Positions 18,001 through 23,258 are shown, counted from the first letter of the stretch. The stretch is DNA of 27,958 bases from BOKV01 sp041742235 (GCA_041742235.1 JBGSJA010000160.1:1-27958); one strand, 5' to 3'. A program made the numbers and translations. The notes: generated by a model not told the origin, from the sequence alone.

Positions 18001-20110
18001 CGTTGACCGATGCAATATCGGCCGCCGAAACAAGCGCTCCCGTGCCACCGCCGTGACCGACCTGGGCGAAATTGCCGCGTCCGTCGGCGTTAACCGGGGC
18101 CTGGCCACCGCGTACGATGATGTCTCTTCCCGCGGATACGGAAATGGGGCCGCTGAGGTCGTCGCCCGGCAACCTGTCGGCGAGAACAAAGCCGATCTGC
18201 GCCGAAGCGTGATCGACCCCGGTATCGGCAACAACGCCGGTATCCCCGCCGCGAACCACGACGTCGCGTCCACCTTCAACCCTGTTGAGACCAAATTCCG
18301 AGCCGATGGCGACAAGACCGGTACGGTTTGCCGAGGAGCCGATGTTCACGTCGCGGCCCGCCCGAAGAAAGACTCCGCCCTCGCCGGTATCGACGCCGCC
18401 GCTGCCGAAATTCTGGATGACGACATCGTCGAGCGCGTTGATGTCCCTGTCGGCTGTCAGCGTCAGAGTGGCGTTGTTGTTGGCGAGCGAGCCGTCATTG
18501 CTCCATCCGAAGCGGACCCCGGCGAGGATGTTGATGTCGCCGTCGGACCCAAGGACACCCGATGCTGACGAGGTTTGGATGGAGACGCTCGTTCCGCCCT
18601 GCAAATCTGCCTCGATGGCCGAATCCACAAACCGGTCGGTCAGCACGCTGGCAGCGAGGCCGGCGGTCGTGGAGTCGGCATTGGTGCCGCCATCCACGTC
18701 GAACGCGTCGTCAATGCCGTCGGTATCTGCGTCCGCGCCAGAAGTGACGTTGACATCAGCAATGTCGGGAATGCCGTCATTGTCGGTATCGGCGATGATT
18801 TCCACCGTGCCCGGATCGAACAGAACCGAGCCGCCCTTGGCGGAAACCGAGCCCTGGTAGACAATGTGCTCGCGGCCGGAGATTTCGATGAAACCCTTGC
18901 CGCCGTCGGCGATGGCCGAGCCTGCAAACGAAGTCGTTCCTTCGGACCAGACAACGATCTCGCCGGCATCGCCCGATTGCGTGGCCGAGGCGTCAAGGAC
19001 GGCGCCAGCGGAAACCGAAACGGATTGGGCGTTCGCGGCAATGTCGACCACCTCGCCGGCCTTGCTGCTGCCGGAACCCTGGTAGCCGCCGCCGATGAAC
19101 ATGGAGCCGCCGCCAAGCGCGGCGGAGACGTCGAGCAGCGTACCTGCCTCGAGCACGATGTCGGGCGATTCCATGACAATCTGGCCGCCCTTGCCATCTA
19201 TATCGGCGGCGCGGATTTCTCCGGCATTCTCGATGCGCGCAGCCGAGCGCACGACGACCTTCTTGGTGGCAACGAGCTTGCCGGCATTGCGAACCTTGCC
19301 GCCGCCGGTGAGCACGACCTTGCCGCCGCTCTTCGACACGCCCGTGGCGCGCACGACGCCCGTGTTGTTGATCGCCAGTGCGTATTCATTGCCGCCGGCA
19401 GCGCGCAATTCTGCTGCCGCAGCCTCGATCCTGCCCTTGTTGACGATCTTGCCCTTGCCGGCGCGGATGGAAATGCGGCCTTCGCCGCTGTCGGTCGGGC
19501 GCAGCAGGATTTCCTCGCCTGCGCCAAGGCCCACCGTGCCTTCCGCGGAGAGTTCGGCCGATTCGCCGATCTCGATCTCGCGCGAAAGCAGGAAGATGTC
19601 GCCGCCCGAGACGGAGCGGATCTTGCCGTGCACTTCGATGCCGCCACCGGCTGCGACGCCCTGACTGAACACCATGTCGCCGCCACCAAGGAACTGCGTG
19701 TCGTCGGTATCCAGGGTGGAGGCCACAAAGCCGGCTGTGCCGACCTGCCCCGAGGCGCCGATGACGATGCCGTTCTCGTTGATGAGGTAGACACGGCCAT
19801 TGGAGGTCAGCGATCCGTAGATCTCCGACATGTTGCCGCCGGTGACGCGGTTGAGGATTGCCGCGCTGTTGGAGACCTGGTTGATGACGGTCGATTCGCC
19901 GGAACCGACCGAGAATTCTTCCCAGTTGACGATCGAGCGCATCGAACCGTTATCGACCAAAACCTGGCTGGTGCCGAGGCCGGAGATGCCGACATCGCCT
20001 ACCACAACGACCGGATTTGCAGGATTTGCCAGCGCCTGGACACCAACCGCGATGGCGGTCAGGGAAACGGTAGAGAACAAGCTCCAACGGTTACGGCGTT
20101 CGAAAAACAT
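6014..20110 (-). CDS. Giant TPS exoprotein (TpsA; filamentous-hemagglutinin/LktA-type adhesin)
   Basis: An uninterrupted 4698-residue frame. Residues 1-28 are a signal peptide (FSTVSLTAIAVGVQALA). Residues about 29-290 are the TPS secretion domain: NWEEFSVG (residues 63-70), VINQVSN, ILNRVTGG, and the NENGIVIG motif near 114, a variant of the usual NPNGI. A filamentous beta-helical region follows, rich in G-G-x-I/V-x-V-x-A strands. Aspartate-rich D-x-D-x-D-G loops near 438-475 and 1813-1848 look like calcium sites. From about 686 to 4312 run some 38 copies of a unit marked by I/V-G-H. Two helical insertions (near 2693-2755 and 3315-3440) interrupt the beta pattern. Only two cysteines were found, C4524 and C4536. 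The protein should be secreted by the adjacent TpsB and act as a surface or released adhesin. The product resembles what databases call LktA-family filamentous adhesins; that label is from memory. No frameshift was seen. Confidence 0.93.
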   Translation of the reverse strand: MFFERRNRWSLFSTVSLTAIAVGVQALANPANPVVVVGDVGISGLGTSQVLVDNGSMRSIVNWEEFSVGSGESTVINQVSNSAAILNRVTGGNMSEIYGSLTSNGRVYLINENGIVIGASGQVGTAGFVASTLDTDDTQFLGGGDMVFSQGVAAGGGIEVHGKIRSVSGGDIFLLSREIEIGESAELSAEGTVGLGAGEEILLRPTDSGEGRISIRAGKGKIVNKGRIEAAAAELRAAGGNEYALAINNTGVVRATGVSKSGGKVVLTGGGKVRNAGKLVATKKVVVRSAARIENAGEIRAADIDGKGGQIVMESPDIVLEAGTLLDVSAALGGGSMFIGGGYQGSGSSKAGEVVDIAANAQSVSVSAGAVLDASATQSGDAGEIVVWSEGTTSFAGSAIADGGKGFIEISGREHIVYQGSVSAKGGSVLFDPGTVEIIADTDNDGIPDIADVNVTSGADADTDGIDDAFDVDGGTNADSTTAGLAASVLTDRFVDSAIEADLQGGTSVSIQTSSASGVLGSDGDINILAGVRFGWSNDGSLANNNATLTLTADRDINALDDVVIQNFGSGGVDTGEGGVFLRAGRDVNIGSSANRTGLVAIGSEFGLNRVEGGRDVVVRGGDTGVVADTGVDHASAQIGFVLADRLPGDDLSGPISVSAGRDIIVRGGQAPVNADGRGNFAQVGHGGGTGALVSAADIASVNGSIDVWATGSLTIQGGSDTASAAVIGHGAIRTNFDSTGSSHDASSVFAQGDISGDITVSADDISINAGYAAVDGSLNATAGDADGVVGRIGHGAVFSVVDTRGGQDVEADSLDLSFGRIQGAISVTALVDLAVGASATPGIDDDRLLMSSVIGHGSTGIIYSANSAGSPQSGMNEITHGDIMGFDTPADNDDDADYGTSIRIAAGSTTVQSVINSNNPAAENILRSQIGHSPSSLAFAAGGDSTSIHRIRIVENHIAGDISVYDTDKTDGTGISVLSGISAGADNAANLDAAIARIGHAGTQFVNGLDGHGDGSSASSVGIYQAHVLGSDILLDTSTLGTLDIADDAVEADNQDIVIRSAIAAGLTEATDNTAFSHVGHGGDTRVRTGNGGNTSEVLNEDRNAGDGGDVTIARGTVWDGALDDNDADTGFQLFNSTDVTLVSSNQILVDSDTAAAVAAALRNTSLSRIGHGFQIVIDTGNGGAAGAGSGGGGAGGDVLIYQAADERDYGLGAGYDDWARGTRGDITLQATATVAGHAVELTSGDASAIAGTQFNSDYSLVGHSDLIEITTGDGGDGSSNPSGNTNAADNEGDDRTAGGADQRPAYGGRGGHILVMLGQTAAGDDYDVTSGLFEFLPLIGGNEGDFRLDNSSNAGRNLTEGDITVSVSGAILVDLAVSNAVSAAGNALTQSVIGHGTRIFAESGDGATGGTGNFQANGLPVVDNERSDDGFLTNGNAGASNRGGNGGDVLIATGDITDRFVVDGDIRHDTDADNRDGATITIVATDAQGAHLADSLIIRSQVGAGAAEGEGADVSALVGHHVRIVGQSGRGGDGGASNTEFDADGNSLFSDGAGQTDGNASDGIDETAFQAGAVYIQPNSSGGRGGDVLLINNNIKGDVVVKADRRVTVATTAGHGNYSKVTAQIGHSTDLYGGSNGGGKGGSLWEPPTVGSVFDGGIVGVGDPQSGANASPAGFPHLLIDGNQDDKFNLSGNGDADSTVGEDGIAVTEADRAARQGSSIASIKADGQLGVSVENTAAGANTGVIFHDEEADPQFLLDPATGNLVANTEANNAAYATDPVNLARFGRVVATYDGYQDQNGDLDGLSLEVFVDMDQDGDVDLVDFDRDGRLDIVDLDQDGLMDQIDGRANYAFSPHFDGKINGLGVLDYAAVTGMGFDAAKLEGGWTLRNELRTANQIGQFVGGTTFGDLFTSLVGDFSNANGGRGGDVYTKVGYSSGDISVSTGDNDMGEATSLVVSVNLLDDATAGGGRDLHRALIGHGAWQSSDAAGNMNRYRAGREGIEGSTETSISASGGSAGGFAVNASGGRGGSAFVVQGEARDNNPDRDDATAERDHLVGNIWINTPNRLDESLSGDAGRVDIIAFVDNDYGNNTAISTIGHTSEASALGVSGGSGRSVPADSGDDTSSQTEIANGGNGGSTSLIQEHVKGAITVMTGADDLDGSNDVSLLVRAENGAATAASGGINTLVSQIGHGRRAQSTGGAGGGSDDAQWLANGGNGGSSSAVQNAILDAPVSIDLVDSENGYFGNGMKIEALDYHDFAATVRAQVGHSDFLRATAGSGSRSTSDANVNEQRNQEANGGNGGDALARQAGYSNDIILDIGHNGSGGWALEIFSSQANVNDDVFDFTMAAAGHGGFAGATGGGGGNAQSDSGRPITNGVDPNLVDSDYNYSSSQQVGDTPYAIDAANGFQMGSTRNGGKTGDATVEINYGGTGAVRDGRETLDHGVNDTDGADITIHTNDAHSAGGSQAGSDGIYIHTLAGPGDASELEPLLAIVGHQSFAWNSFGSAGNGPGSGTHAITQGNGGDGGTGTITVGSIRGGITVSNIGNPQSDNTPDPDALDTDADGARDIVIESAGGTVSDSNLNRAEARIGHLVSSTARGEAGGNAAANAGSPPSLPASLSAQGGTGGDAIVHQGQLEGDISVIAENSVILRALDGQPSDQLTIAAIGHRQTARATAGAGGFGGTAAAEVSAQSIYFIYEALREFHARGNNFEQLSDFERSLVTPFLDYFENKPGELEVFLDRLVGNEAGVIAGNARDNDAVGGTDQTKAPLVAGDGHIAGAGDGEIETMLHILAASGHGGNAVIRQGSASLGGASDILAASGNILIEALAHGSNAERGFIQLSSTSEPGSGMMLTQAGHQAEVSHASGGNGANLSGANADSNGIGGDGGDVVVDQYALNGALGILSGHKISIKASDAGPDAQEVRAHVGHRLNIGSDYTALRDSNVLQAGNGGSESNDTYDDGRNGNGGDVHVWQRGVVSGTDRAGDNTGNFNTEISLAALEDAVDHVSVTIEALAIGPSSPDVETHIGHDFLIASARAGDAGRQGSLTGPAGASEGLLEGNGGDIFITQTDLGADIDIVGRDAVSVTSQTSTSGGNWANLTIGHQRTIGESGDSDNPRSGSIMAGAGGDAHIEDVNASDLANADAAAQGFLEDADSGRIEIALGKITDSAEEDDDARLITITSITEDVDILSQAAMGTPHLEIGNQQHVTALTLEAGDYIPVSFVQTAGDAGGVYIARDTISGDILIQALDADRANSQTDANGKQVTVKSVANIGVAQVQIGHETEFTVITGRSGFGELRDTLAGDRLAPFVALTDPSTVPDGASGQATIADAQNAVEDMEDLVRALALALRYIDRFPADDGVADANDAGDLQAAYNAAQTALTNARSVLATIGSGSGQVSAEQAVANVQGAATDLIAASTAFKTVLATIPQTGLLVADHADAGDIVYASLAPGGYSYGQNLNLGLSLQPVSLPASVADTGLVEGDVQLLSGRYTGTVTDWRDPSIVGNDAIVANNFGGTGFTTADDIDDGVVHVEANTVLGGTLTEIGHRRFMVNTTGKGGGDSNAVPEEGGVAGDGGSIVSTNTTGGDVYLKAEEVVVTVLGAAGTSETHLGHSDRLNNAAFWSDIGSLMGNGGHIDNFSLVFGGIQIEAERIASAVDAQDRKLIATGLADSYLQIGHQVTTGHESKSDPVETANRGDGQDNLGANRGGRIVSTQTVAGNNGAFRGTSNDSDQDGIEDGVLVSILLDANGDGVEGDLIVETGGATPSRIRLGNAGQTGQASGETSSAFATVMHSGTSGASDSDDGDEVTLRQNVGGDVVISRVEDLAIRVAGTSGNDIWIGHDATQDGVSGQVNAPAGTVPAYGERVSVTQAVTGNLRFDPWSSFEASIGAASPGELHIGHEATQSAFSADDSGVPSDFDLADNGASDSGINGGFDRPDVLAIQTVDAAISITTGEVLLSNANSTRLQIGHEAFHAAAADGDRMGVEPSRDGTQNPMAGLPSGFVVATSVINGDGSDIAFTATGASGQADTVLVSTNGTQGDITLQDVTAAGEVQVGHRSTSTMSDNTPNLVAEGLYQTLQGIGSTTLGANGEAVDTGNSVISFNAVQDIELLDLIGGTVQAGHYIVETGANISTDSPAATNPNNTATGSIEDSLLQQIVGSDIVFGSNADQGSGGVGTGGAGNNLVMISTGGRSMIGHMSPASNQWQVEGSRSVTRQLLDGDVIVEAGTDEGVDQPNGATAGAGDESGAGDDIRLDATAGGVVRIGHNQSNEAEGVANETQISAGDIWVRAGGDLHVLAANVGHENYDFTAVAVAKANATPEGNAAGIRDRIRGKTTIGAGQNSASEDSTLLSDIMLLDGTAAAVTVNSGYGGLDNRDVDGELRFFLPAQENLTIVAPVTFNDSASNADPVTVRTADVSNVFEGTGGVDHEHPFAFMAASRAYTDEFVGAGNFAFYFEPEQQSSRLTTFYTPYIDSLDFEDGFSVIYRDGNTGAAVNSGVLGTGQVVGTGSSDIDCEDMTVGQDPSGCGEVVENYSGGKGGYGSNGEFPASGGGNVRPYIFGDPLVSPQPSEGGQVSAYSISAPVFAAVGDNLVTFAAVLTPPALVTPDTVVASMSGPLVIPGVHIGAPLRATAFSTHAGSGAAASHQFGEKTYGEYLRGGEASVAQAGRLFGPVISAAYPATVYGAKAL
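7160..18070 (-). repeat. About 38 degenerate protein repeats marked by Ile/Val-Gly-His
   Basis: The motif A-x-(I/V)-G-H recurs from H686 to H4312 of the exoprotein, mean period about 98 residues. Examples are RIGHGAVFSV, LVGHSDLIEI, QIGHGRRAQS, HIGHDFLIAS, QIGHETEFTV and RIGHNQSNEA. Two copies carry Gly-Asn instead (EIGNQQH, RLGNAGQ). In the N-terminal two thirds the motif is typically followed by a glycine patch (NGGNGGD or GGRGGD), then V-x-Q, then G-D-I-x-V and a strand V-x-V-x-A before the next motif. In the last third the glycine patch shrinks and spacing is shorter. Copies differ widely at the DNA level, so the array is old rather than recently expanded. Confidence 0.85.
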
Positions 20111-20188
20111 TCAGGCCCCCGGTCATTGTCAAAATTGTTTCAACGCAAAACACCAGCACCGGCGAATATACACCGATTACATGTTGCT

Positions 20189-20216
20189 TGTTTATTGCCT
20201 GGTTGTCCCAAGTCAA
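20189..20216 (-). promoter_or_regulatory. Candidate sigma-70-type promoter for the TPS operon
   Basis: On the minus strand a TTGACT hexamer (20211-20216) is followed after 16 bases by TAAACA (20189-20194), about 79 bases upstream of the tpsA start codon. The -35 match is good and the -10 match is moderate. It was chosen by eye in an AT-rich region where false matches are common. Confidence 0.35.
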
Positions 20217-20232
20217 TCCGTACTTTTCAGTC

Positions 20233-20244
20233 ATCAAATTTGAT
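20233..20244. promoter_or_regulatory. 12-bp palindrome upstream of tpsA
   Basis: ATCAAATTTGAT is a perfect palindrome, 17 bases upstream of the candidate tpsA -35 element. It may be an operator for a dimeric regulator. It is not an FNR/Anr box, since the half-sites are inverted relative to TTGAT-N4-ATCAA. AT-rich context raises the odds of chance symmetry. Confidence 0.35.
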
Positions 20245-20628
20245 ATGTTTCATACAGTATTTCTTTATACAAAAATATTGTGTGATTTTTAACATGATAT
20301 TGGTGTCTTAACCCGCAGTAAATCAATATATGCAAACTGATTCGCGATCATTTGTATTTTATATTGCTATTTTGTTGCAACACGACGGTAACATTGTACA
20401 TATATTAGCATTTTATACAGTTTCGGTGATTTGAATTATTTTCGGCGTCGAGTTTGATAACAGACGTTTCGGGCATACTTCGGTCAAACTTGACGGGAAG
20501 TGGTGCAATCCTGCCACAAGGTGAAGCCACAGCAGCGGGAATCGCGGCGTTGCATTCCGCCTCCGTCATTCTTGCCATCGCGCACAAAAAAAATGCACAT
20601 TGGGGACAGGACGGATCGGAGAATGGAA

Positions 20629-21057
20629 ATGCGAAAATTGTTGGTTCCCCTCGATGGTTCTCCCGCTTCCAACAAAGCGCTCGACCATGCGGCCGCGTTG
20701 GCGCGGCAATATCCGCCGATCGCGATTCATGTCGTCAGCGTGCATGAGATGCCGCATGACTACGGACGCAGCGCTGCCTATTTCCCCGCCGAAAAGCTGG
20801 CGGAACTGGACGAACGGCACAGCCGCGAGGTGCTGGAACCCGCGAGCGCAAAACTGAGGGCGGCGGGGGTGCCGCATACGGTCGAGAGCGTCACGGGAGA
20901 AGTTTCGCACGCAATCGTCGAAAGCGCCGATCGCAACGGATGCGACACCATCGTGATGGGTACCCGGGGCATGGGCACGATCGGCAGCCTGGTCATGGGT
21001 TCGGTGGCCACCAAGGTTGTGCATCTCTCCAGCATTCCGGTGCTGCTGGTGAAGTAG
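20629..21057 (+). CDS. Universal stress protein (UspA family)
   Basis: A 142-residue single-domain Usp protein. It opens MRKLLVPLDGSPASNKALDH, the classic first strand with the nucleotide-contacting aspartate (D9). It ends with the ATP-binding motif G111-x2-G114-x9-G124-S125 (GTRGMGTIGSLVMGSV) and the last strand IPVLLVK, so it belongs to the ATP-binding subgroup. The start at 20629 is preferred because GGAGA (20618-20622) is 6 bases upstream; the ATG at 20623 is too close to it. The 34-bp gap to the next gene suggests co-transcription with the dehydrogenase. Usp proteins are soluble and help cells survive stress or energy limitation; a specific role here is not visible. Confidence 0.92.
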   Translation: MRKLLVPLDGSPASNKALDHAAALARQYPPIAIHVVSVHEMPHDYGRSAAYFPAEKLAELDERHSREVLEPASAKLRAAGVPHTVESVTGEVSHAIVESADRNGCDTIVMGTRGMGTIGSLVMGSVATKVVHLSSIPVLLVK

Positions 21058-21091
21058 GCCGCAGGCGCGGCCGAGAAGAAAGGGCGTGACA

Positions 21092-21859
21092 ATGGCTGGA
21101 CGGCTTGCAGGCAAGGTGGCTCTGATATCCGGCGGCGCGACCGGCATGGGCGGAGCGGCTTCGCGCCTCTTCGCGCAGGAAGGCGCGGCAGTCGGCATAA
21201 TCGACCGCAATGAAGAAGCCGGCCGGGCGTTGGCGCAGGAGCTGGCGTCGCTGGGCCACAAGGCGGCATTCGCCGCCGCCGACGTGTCGAAGGCTGGTGA
21301 CGTGGATCGCGCGGTTTCGGCAGTTTCCCAAGCGCTGGGCACGATAACGGTGCTGTTCAACCATGCAGGCTCTATTGTCGTGAAGCCGTTTCTGGAGACG
21401 ACGGAAGAAGAGTGGGACGGGCTGATGGCCGTCAATGTCAAAAGCATGTTCCTGGTAACGCGCGCCGTTCTGCCCGGCATGATCGCAGCCGGTGGCGGGT
21501 CGATTGTCTGCACATCGTCGATTTCGGCCGTGGCCGCGACGCCGATGGAGGTGCTTTACGGCGCCACCAAGGGCGCCTGCCACATGTTCGCGCGCGCCAT
21601 CGCGGTGGAGTATCGCGACCGCAACATTCGCTGCAACGCTGTCTGCCCCGGCTTCATCCGCACGCCGCACGGAAACCGCGAGGTCGAGTTGCTGTCGAAA
21701 TACGGGGTCGATGTGTCCGATGCGGCAATCGCGGCCCAGCAGGGCCGGATGGGCGAACCCGATGATGTTGCCCGCGCCGCCCTTTATCTCGCTTGCGACG
21801 ATTCGCGTTTCGTCACTGGTGCGCATCTTTTCGTCGACAACGGCTTTACGGCAATCTGA
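21092..21859 (+). CDS. Short-chain dehydrogenase/reductase (classical SDR)
   Basis: A 255-residue Rossmann-fold oxidoreductase. The cofactor-binding glycine motif is S13-G14-GATGMG, a variant of TGxxxGxG. D38 at the end of the second strand (GIIDRN) predicts NAD(H) preference. N90-H-A-G93 replaces the usual NNAG. The catalytic set N115, S143, Y156, K160 is complete (SSISAVAATPMEVLYGATKG). The C-terminal end FVTGAHLFVDNGFTAI is standard. The substrate cannot be read from the sequence. The ATG at 21092 is preferred over the GTG at 21086 because AAAGGG is 7 bases from the ATG and only 1 from the GTG. It sits between usp and the glsB-like gene on one strand, probably one transcription unit. Confidence 0.93.
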   Translation: MAGRLAGKVALISGGATGMGGAASRLFAQEGAAVGIIDRNEEAGRALAQELASLGHKAAFAAADVSKAGDVDRAVSAVSQALGTITVLFNHAGSIVVKPFLETTEEEWDGLMAVNVKSMFLVTRAVLPGMIAAGGGSIVCTSSISAVAATPMEVLYGATKGACHMFARAIAVEYRDRNIRCNAVCPGFIRTPHGNREVELLSKYGVDVSDAAIAAQQGRMGEPDDVARAALYLACDDSRFVTGAHLFVDNGFTAI

Positions 21860-21928
21860 TTTCGCGAATCGGCGGCAAGGCGTATCTTGCCGGTGCAGCA
21901 ATGGGCTGCGCGGGAAAGGAGCCTGGTA

Positions 21929-22189
21929 ATGGATATCGGAAGCTTGCTTGCATTTCTCCTAGTCGGCGCGATCGCCGGCTGGCTGGCAGGGCTGCTGGTG
22001 AAAGGCTACGGGTTTGGCCTCATCGGCAATATCGTCGTTGGCGTCATCGGCGCGTTCCTTGCCGGATGGCTGTTGCCACAGATCGGCATTTCCATCGGCG
22101 GAGGAACCATCGCCGCGATCATCCACGCGCTGATCGGATCGATCATCCTGCTATTGGTGCTTGGAGTGCTTCGTCGCGCCACGGCCTGA
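21929..22189 (+). CDS. GlsB/YeaQ/YmgE family stress-response membrane protein
   Basis: An 86-residue, very hydrophobic protein with three predicted membrane helices: about 5-23 (LLAFLLVGAIAGWLAGLLV), 29-48 (GLIGNIVVGVIGAFLAGWLL) and 55-82 (IGGGTIAAIIHALIGSIILL). Loops are glycine-rich, with the family's GWLAG and IGNIVVGVIGA patterns. The family (transglycosylase-associated protein in old annotations) sits in the inner membrane and is often stress-induced; its biochemical activity is not established. The start ATG has AAAGGAG 7 bases upstream. It lies 69 bp after the SDR gene and converges with the cobalamin-protein gene. The neighbouring Usp gene fits a stress-related unit. Confidence 0.9.
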   Translation: MDIGSLLAFLLVGAIAGWLAGLLVKGYGFGLIGNIVVGVIGAFLAGWLLPQIGISIGGGTIAAIIHALIGSIILLLVLGVLRRATA

Positions 22190-22202
22190 CAAAACTGCGG
22201 CA

Positions 22203-22227
22203 GCGCGCATGATCAGGAAATGCGCGC
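22203..22227. terminator. Hairpin between convergent genes
   Basis: GCGCGCAT (22203-22210) and ATGCGCGC (22220-22227) form a perfect 8-bp stem around a 9-base loop, just after the glsB-like stop (22189) and overlapping the stop of the convergent cobalamin-protein gene (22213). The position suits a shared bidirectional terminator, although no T-run follows on either strand. Confidence 0.45.
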
Positions 22228-23127
22228 TTCCGCGTTCTTCACTGCTGTCATTGCGTCGGTCGCGATGAAATCCGCGCCGACAGTGGCAAACCGGTCCCGG
22301 TCGGCGATCAGCGCCGGGCCGCCCACGCAGATGCCGATGCCCGGATTTGCCGACATCGACCTCGCCTTCCTGATGATCGCGTTGAGCTTGTCGAGCTCCA
22401 CCGAAATACCAACCGACAAGCCAAGCACGGAAAAATTGCCGTCCGCCAAGGTTCGGAACAAGCGGTTGCCGCAAACGAGTTCCGCGCCGCCGCTGACCTC
22501 CCATCCGGCCTCCTGGAAGCACGCGGTCACGACGAGCAGCCCGAGCGTGTGTTCCTCACCGCTGACCTTGGCAAGGAGGATGCGACGGGATTGCTGCTCG
22601 CGCGCCACCCGCGCCGAAGCCTGCTGGACCTTTTCGTGGACGAATGACTGCAAGCGGGCCGCAGCAAGCGTAACTTCGTAAAATCCGGCAGTGTCGTCGT
22701 TCCACATGTCGCCGACGCGGCTGATCACCGATCGTACGAACTGGTCGAACACATGCGCGGGCGCTTCGCGCAGCAATTCGATTTCTTCCTGGAAAACCTT
22801 GAAGGAACTGGTGTCGCGGTCGAGCAGCAGGGCGACCATTCCGTCGATGTCTATTTCCACCACGTCTTCCTGGGTCAATGCCGGCAGATCGTTTTCGTGC
22901 CTGTGGACAAGTTCGGGCACCACGGCAATTCGAATGGTGTTCGCAAGCCGGCTGCGCTGCGCAGGCGACAGTTGAGGTGTCGCCGGTGCCAGGTTGTCTT
23001 TCAGGAAATACCGGATGTAACGGCCTGAACGCAAATGGGAGGAAAGGCGAACCATTCCCGTTCTTGAGGCCATGACGGACCTTGAGCCCGCAGAAGGCAT
23101 TGACGGTTTCCCCCGATCCTTATCCAT
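22213..23127 (-). CDS. Cobalamin (B12)-binding domain protein, AerR/PpaA-like
   Basis: A 304-residue protein. The N-terminal half is mostly helical, with a segment V138-G-D-M-W142 leading into TAGFYEVTLAAARLQSFVHE, as in the helical domain preceding B12 domains. The C-terminal domain (about 182-300) has the B12 signature: ILLAKVSGEEHTLG, where E191/H193/G196 form an (E/D)-x-H-x-x-G motif with H193 the likely cobalt ligand. A LGLSVG strand and the GICVGGP turn follow. Related AerR/PpaA proteins in purple bacteria use B12 to sense light and antagonise the repressor PpsR/CrtJ. The neighbouring bch, dxs and PpsR-like sites make that role attractive, but it is inferred. The start at 23127 has GGGGGAG 5 bases upstream. 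Its start lies 131 bp past the end of dxs on the same strand. Confidence 0.85.
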   Translation of the reverse strand: MDKDRGKPSMPSAGSRSVMASRTGMVRLSSHLRSGRYIRYFLKDNLAPATPQLSPAQRSRLANTIRIAVVPELVHRHENDLPALTQEDVVEIDIDGMVALLLDRDTSSFKVFQEEIELLREAPAHVFDQFVRSVISRVGDMWNDDTAGFYEVTLAAARLQSFVHEKVQQASARVAREQQSRRILLAKVSGEEHTLGLLVVTACFQEAGWEVSGGAELVCGNRLFRTLADGNFSVLGLSVGISVELDKLNAIIRKARSMSANPGIGICVGGPALIADRDRFATVGADFIATDAMTAVKNAEARIS

Positions 23128-23160
23128 TGGTCTCCCCCGATCCTGACCTCCTCGTCAGGA
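23109..23160 (-). promoter_or_regulatory. Leader repeats before the cobalamin-protein gene
   Basis: TCCTGAC (23141-23147) and GTCAGGA (23154-23160) form a 7-bp inverted repeat ending 14 bases upstream of the start codon; on the mRNA the loop reads GAGGAG, a Shine-Dalgarno-like sequence. In addition TCCCCCGATCCT occurs twice, at 23109-23120 and 23133-23144, the second copy covering the ribosome site. A translational control element is possible; coincidence is not excluded. Confidence 0.35.
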
Positions 23161-23258
23161 CAAAATTAATGATAACGCAATTGTCAGACGCTTGCGAGCG
23201 AAAATGGATCAATCGGGACGTTGCTCACAGGGGCGACATACGGCGCTGTGTGATAGTT

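Larger units (their letters stand above)
20111..20628. promoter_or_regulatory. AT-rich divergent intergenic region between tpsA and usp
   Basis: This 518-bp stretch carries no convincing gene. Its middle part (about 20150-20460) is strongly AT-rich, with runs such as tttgtattttatattgctat, against a GC-rich background on both sides. It must contain the promoter of the long minus-strand TPS operon and that of the plus-strand stress-protein group. AT-rich promoters of surface-protein genes are often silenced by xenogeneic or MucR/H-NS-type proteins; whether that applies here is inference. Confidence 0.7.

Noticed and set aside
7160..18070. Regular GH/NGG spacing considered as a CRISPR array or DNA satellite
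   Set aside because: Repeats are conserved only as protein motifs inside one open frame; there are no identical DNA repeats or uniform spacers.
20233..20244. ATCAAATTTGAT read as an FNR/Anr box
   Set aside because: An FNR box is TTGAT-N4-ATCAA; here the half-sites are in the opposite order and spacing, so only a generic palindrome is claimed.
20405..20587. 60-codon minus-strand frame in the tpsA-usp gap
   Set aside because: No good ribosome site, no recognisable features, and it crosses from AT-rich to GC-rich sequence without coding character.
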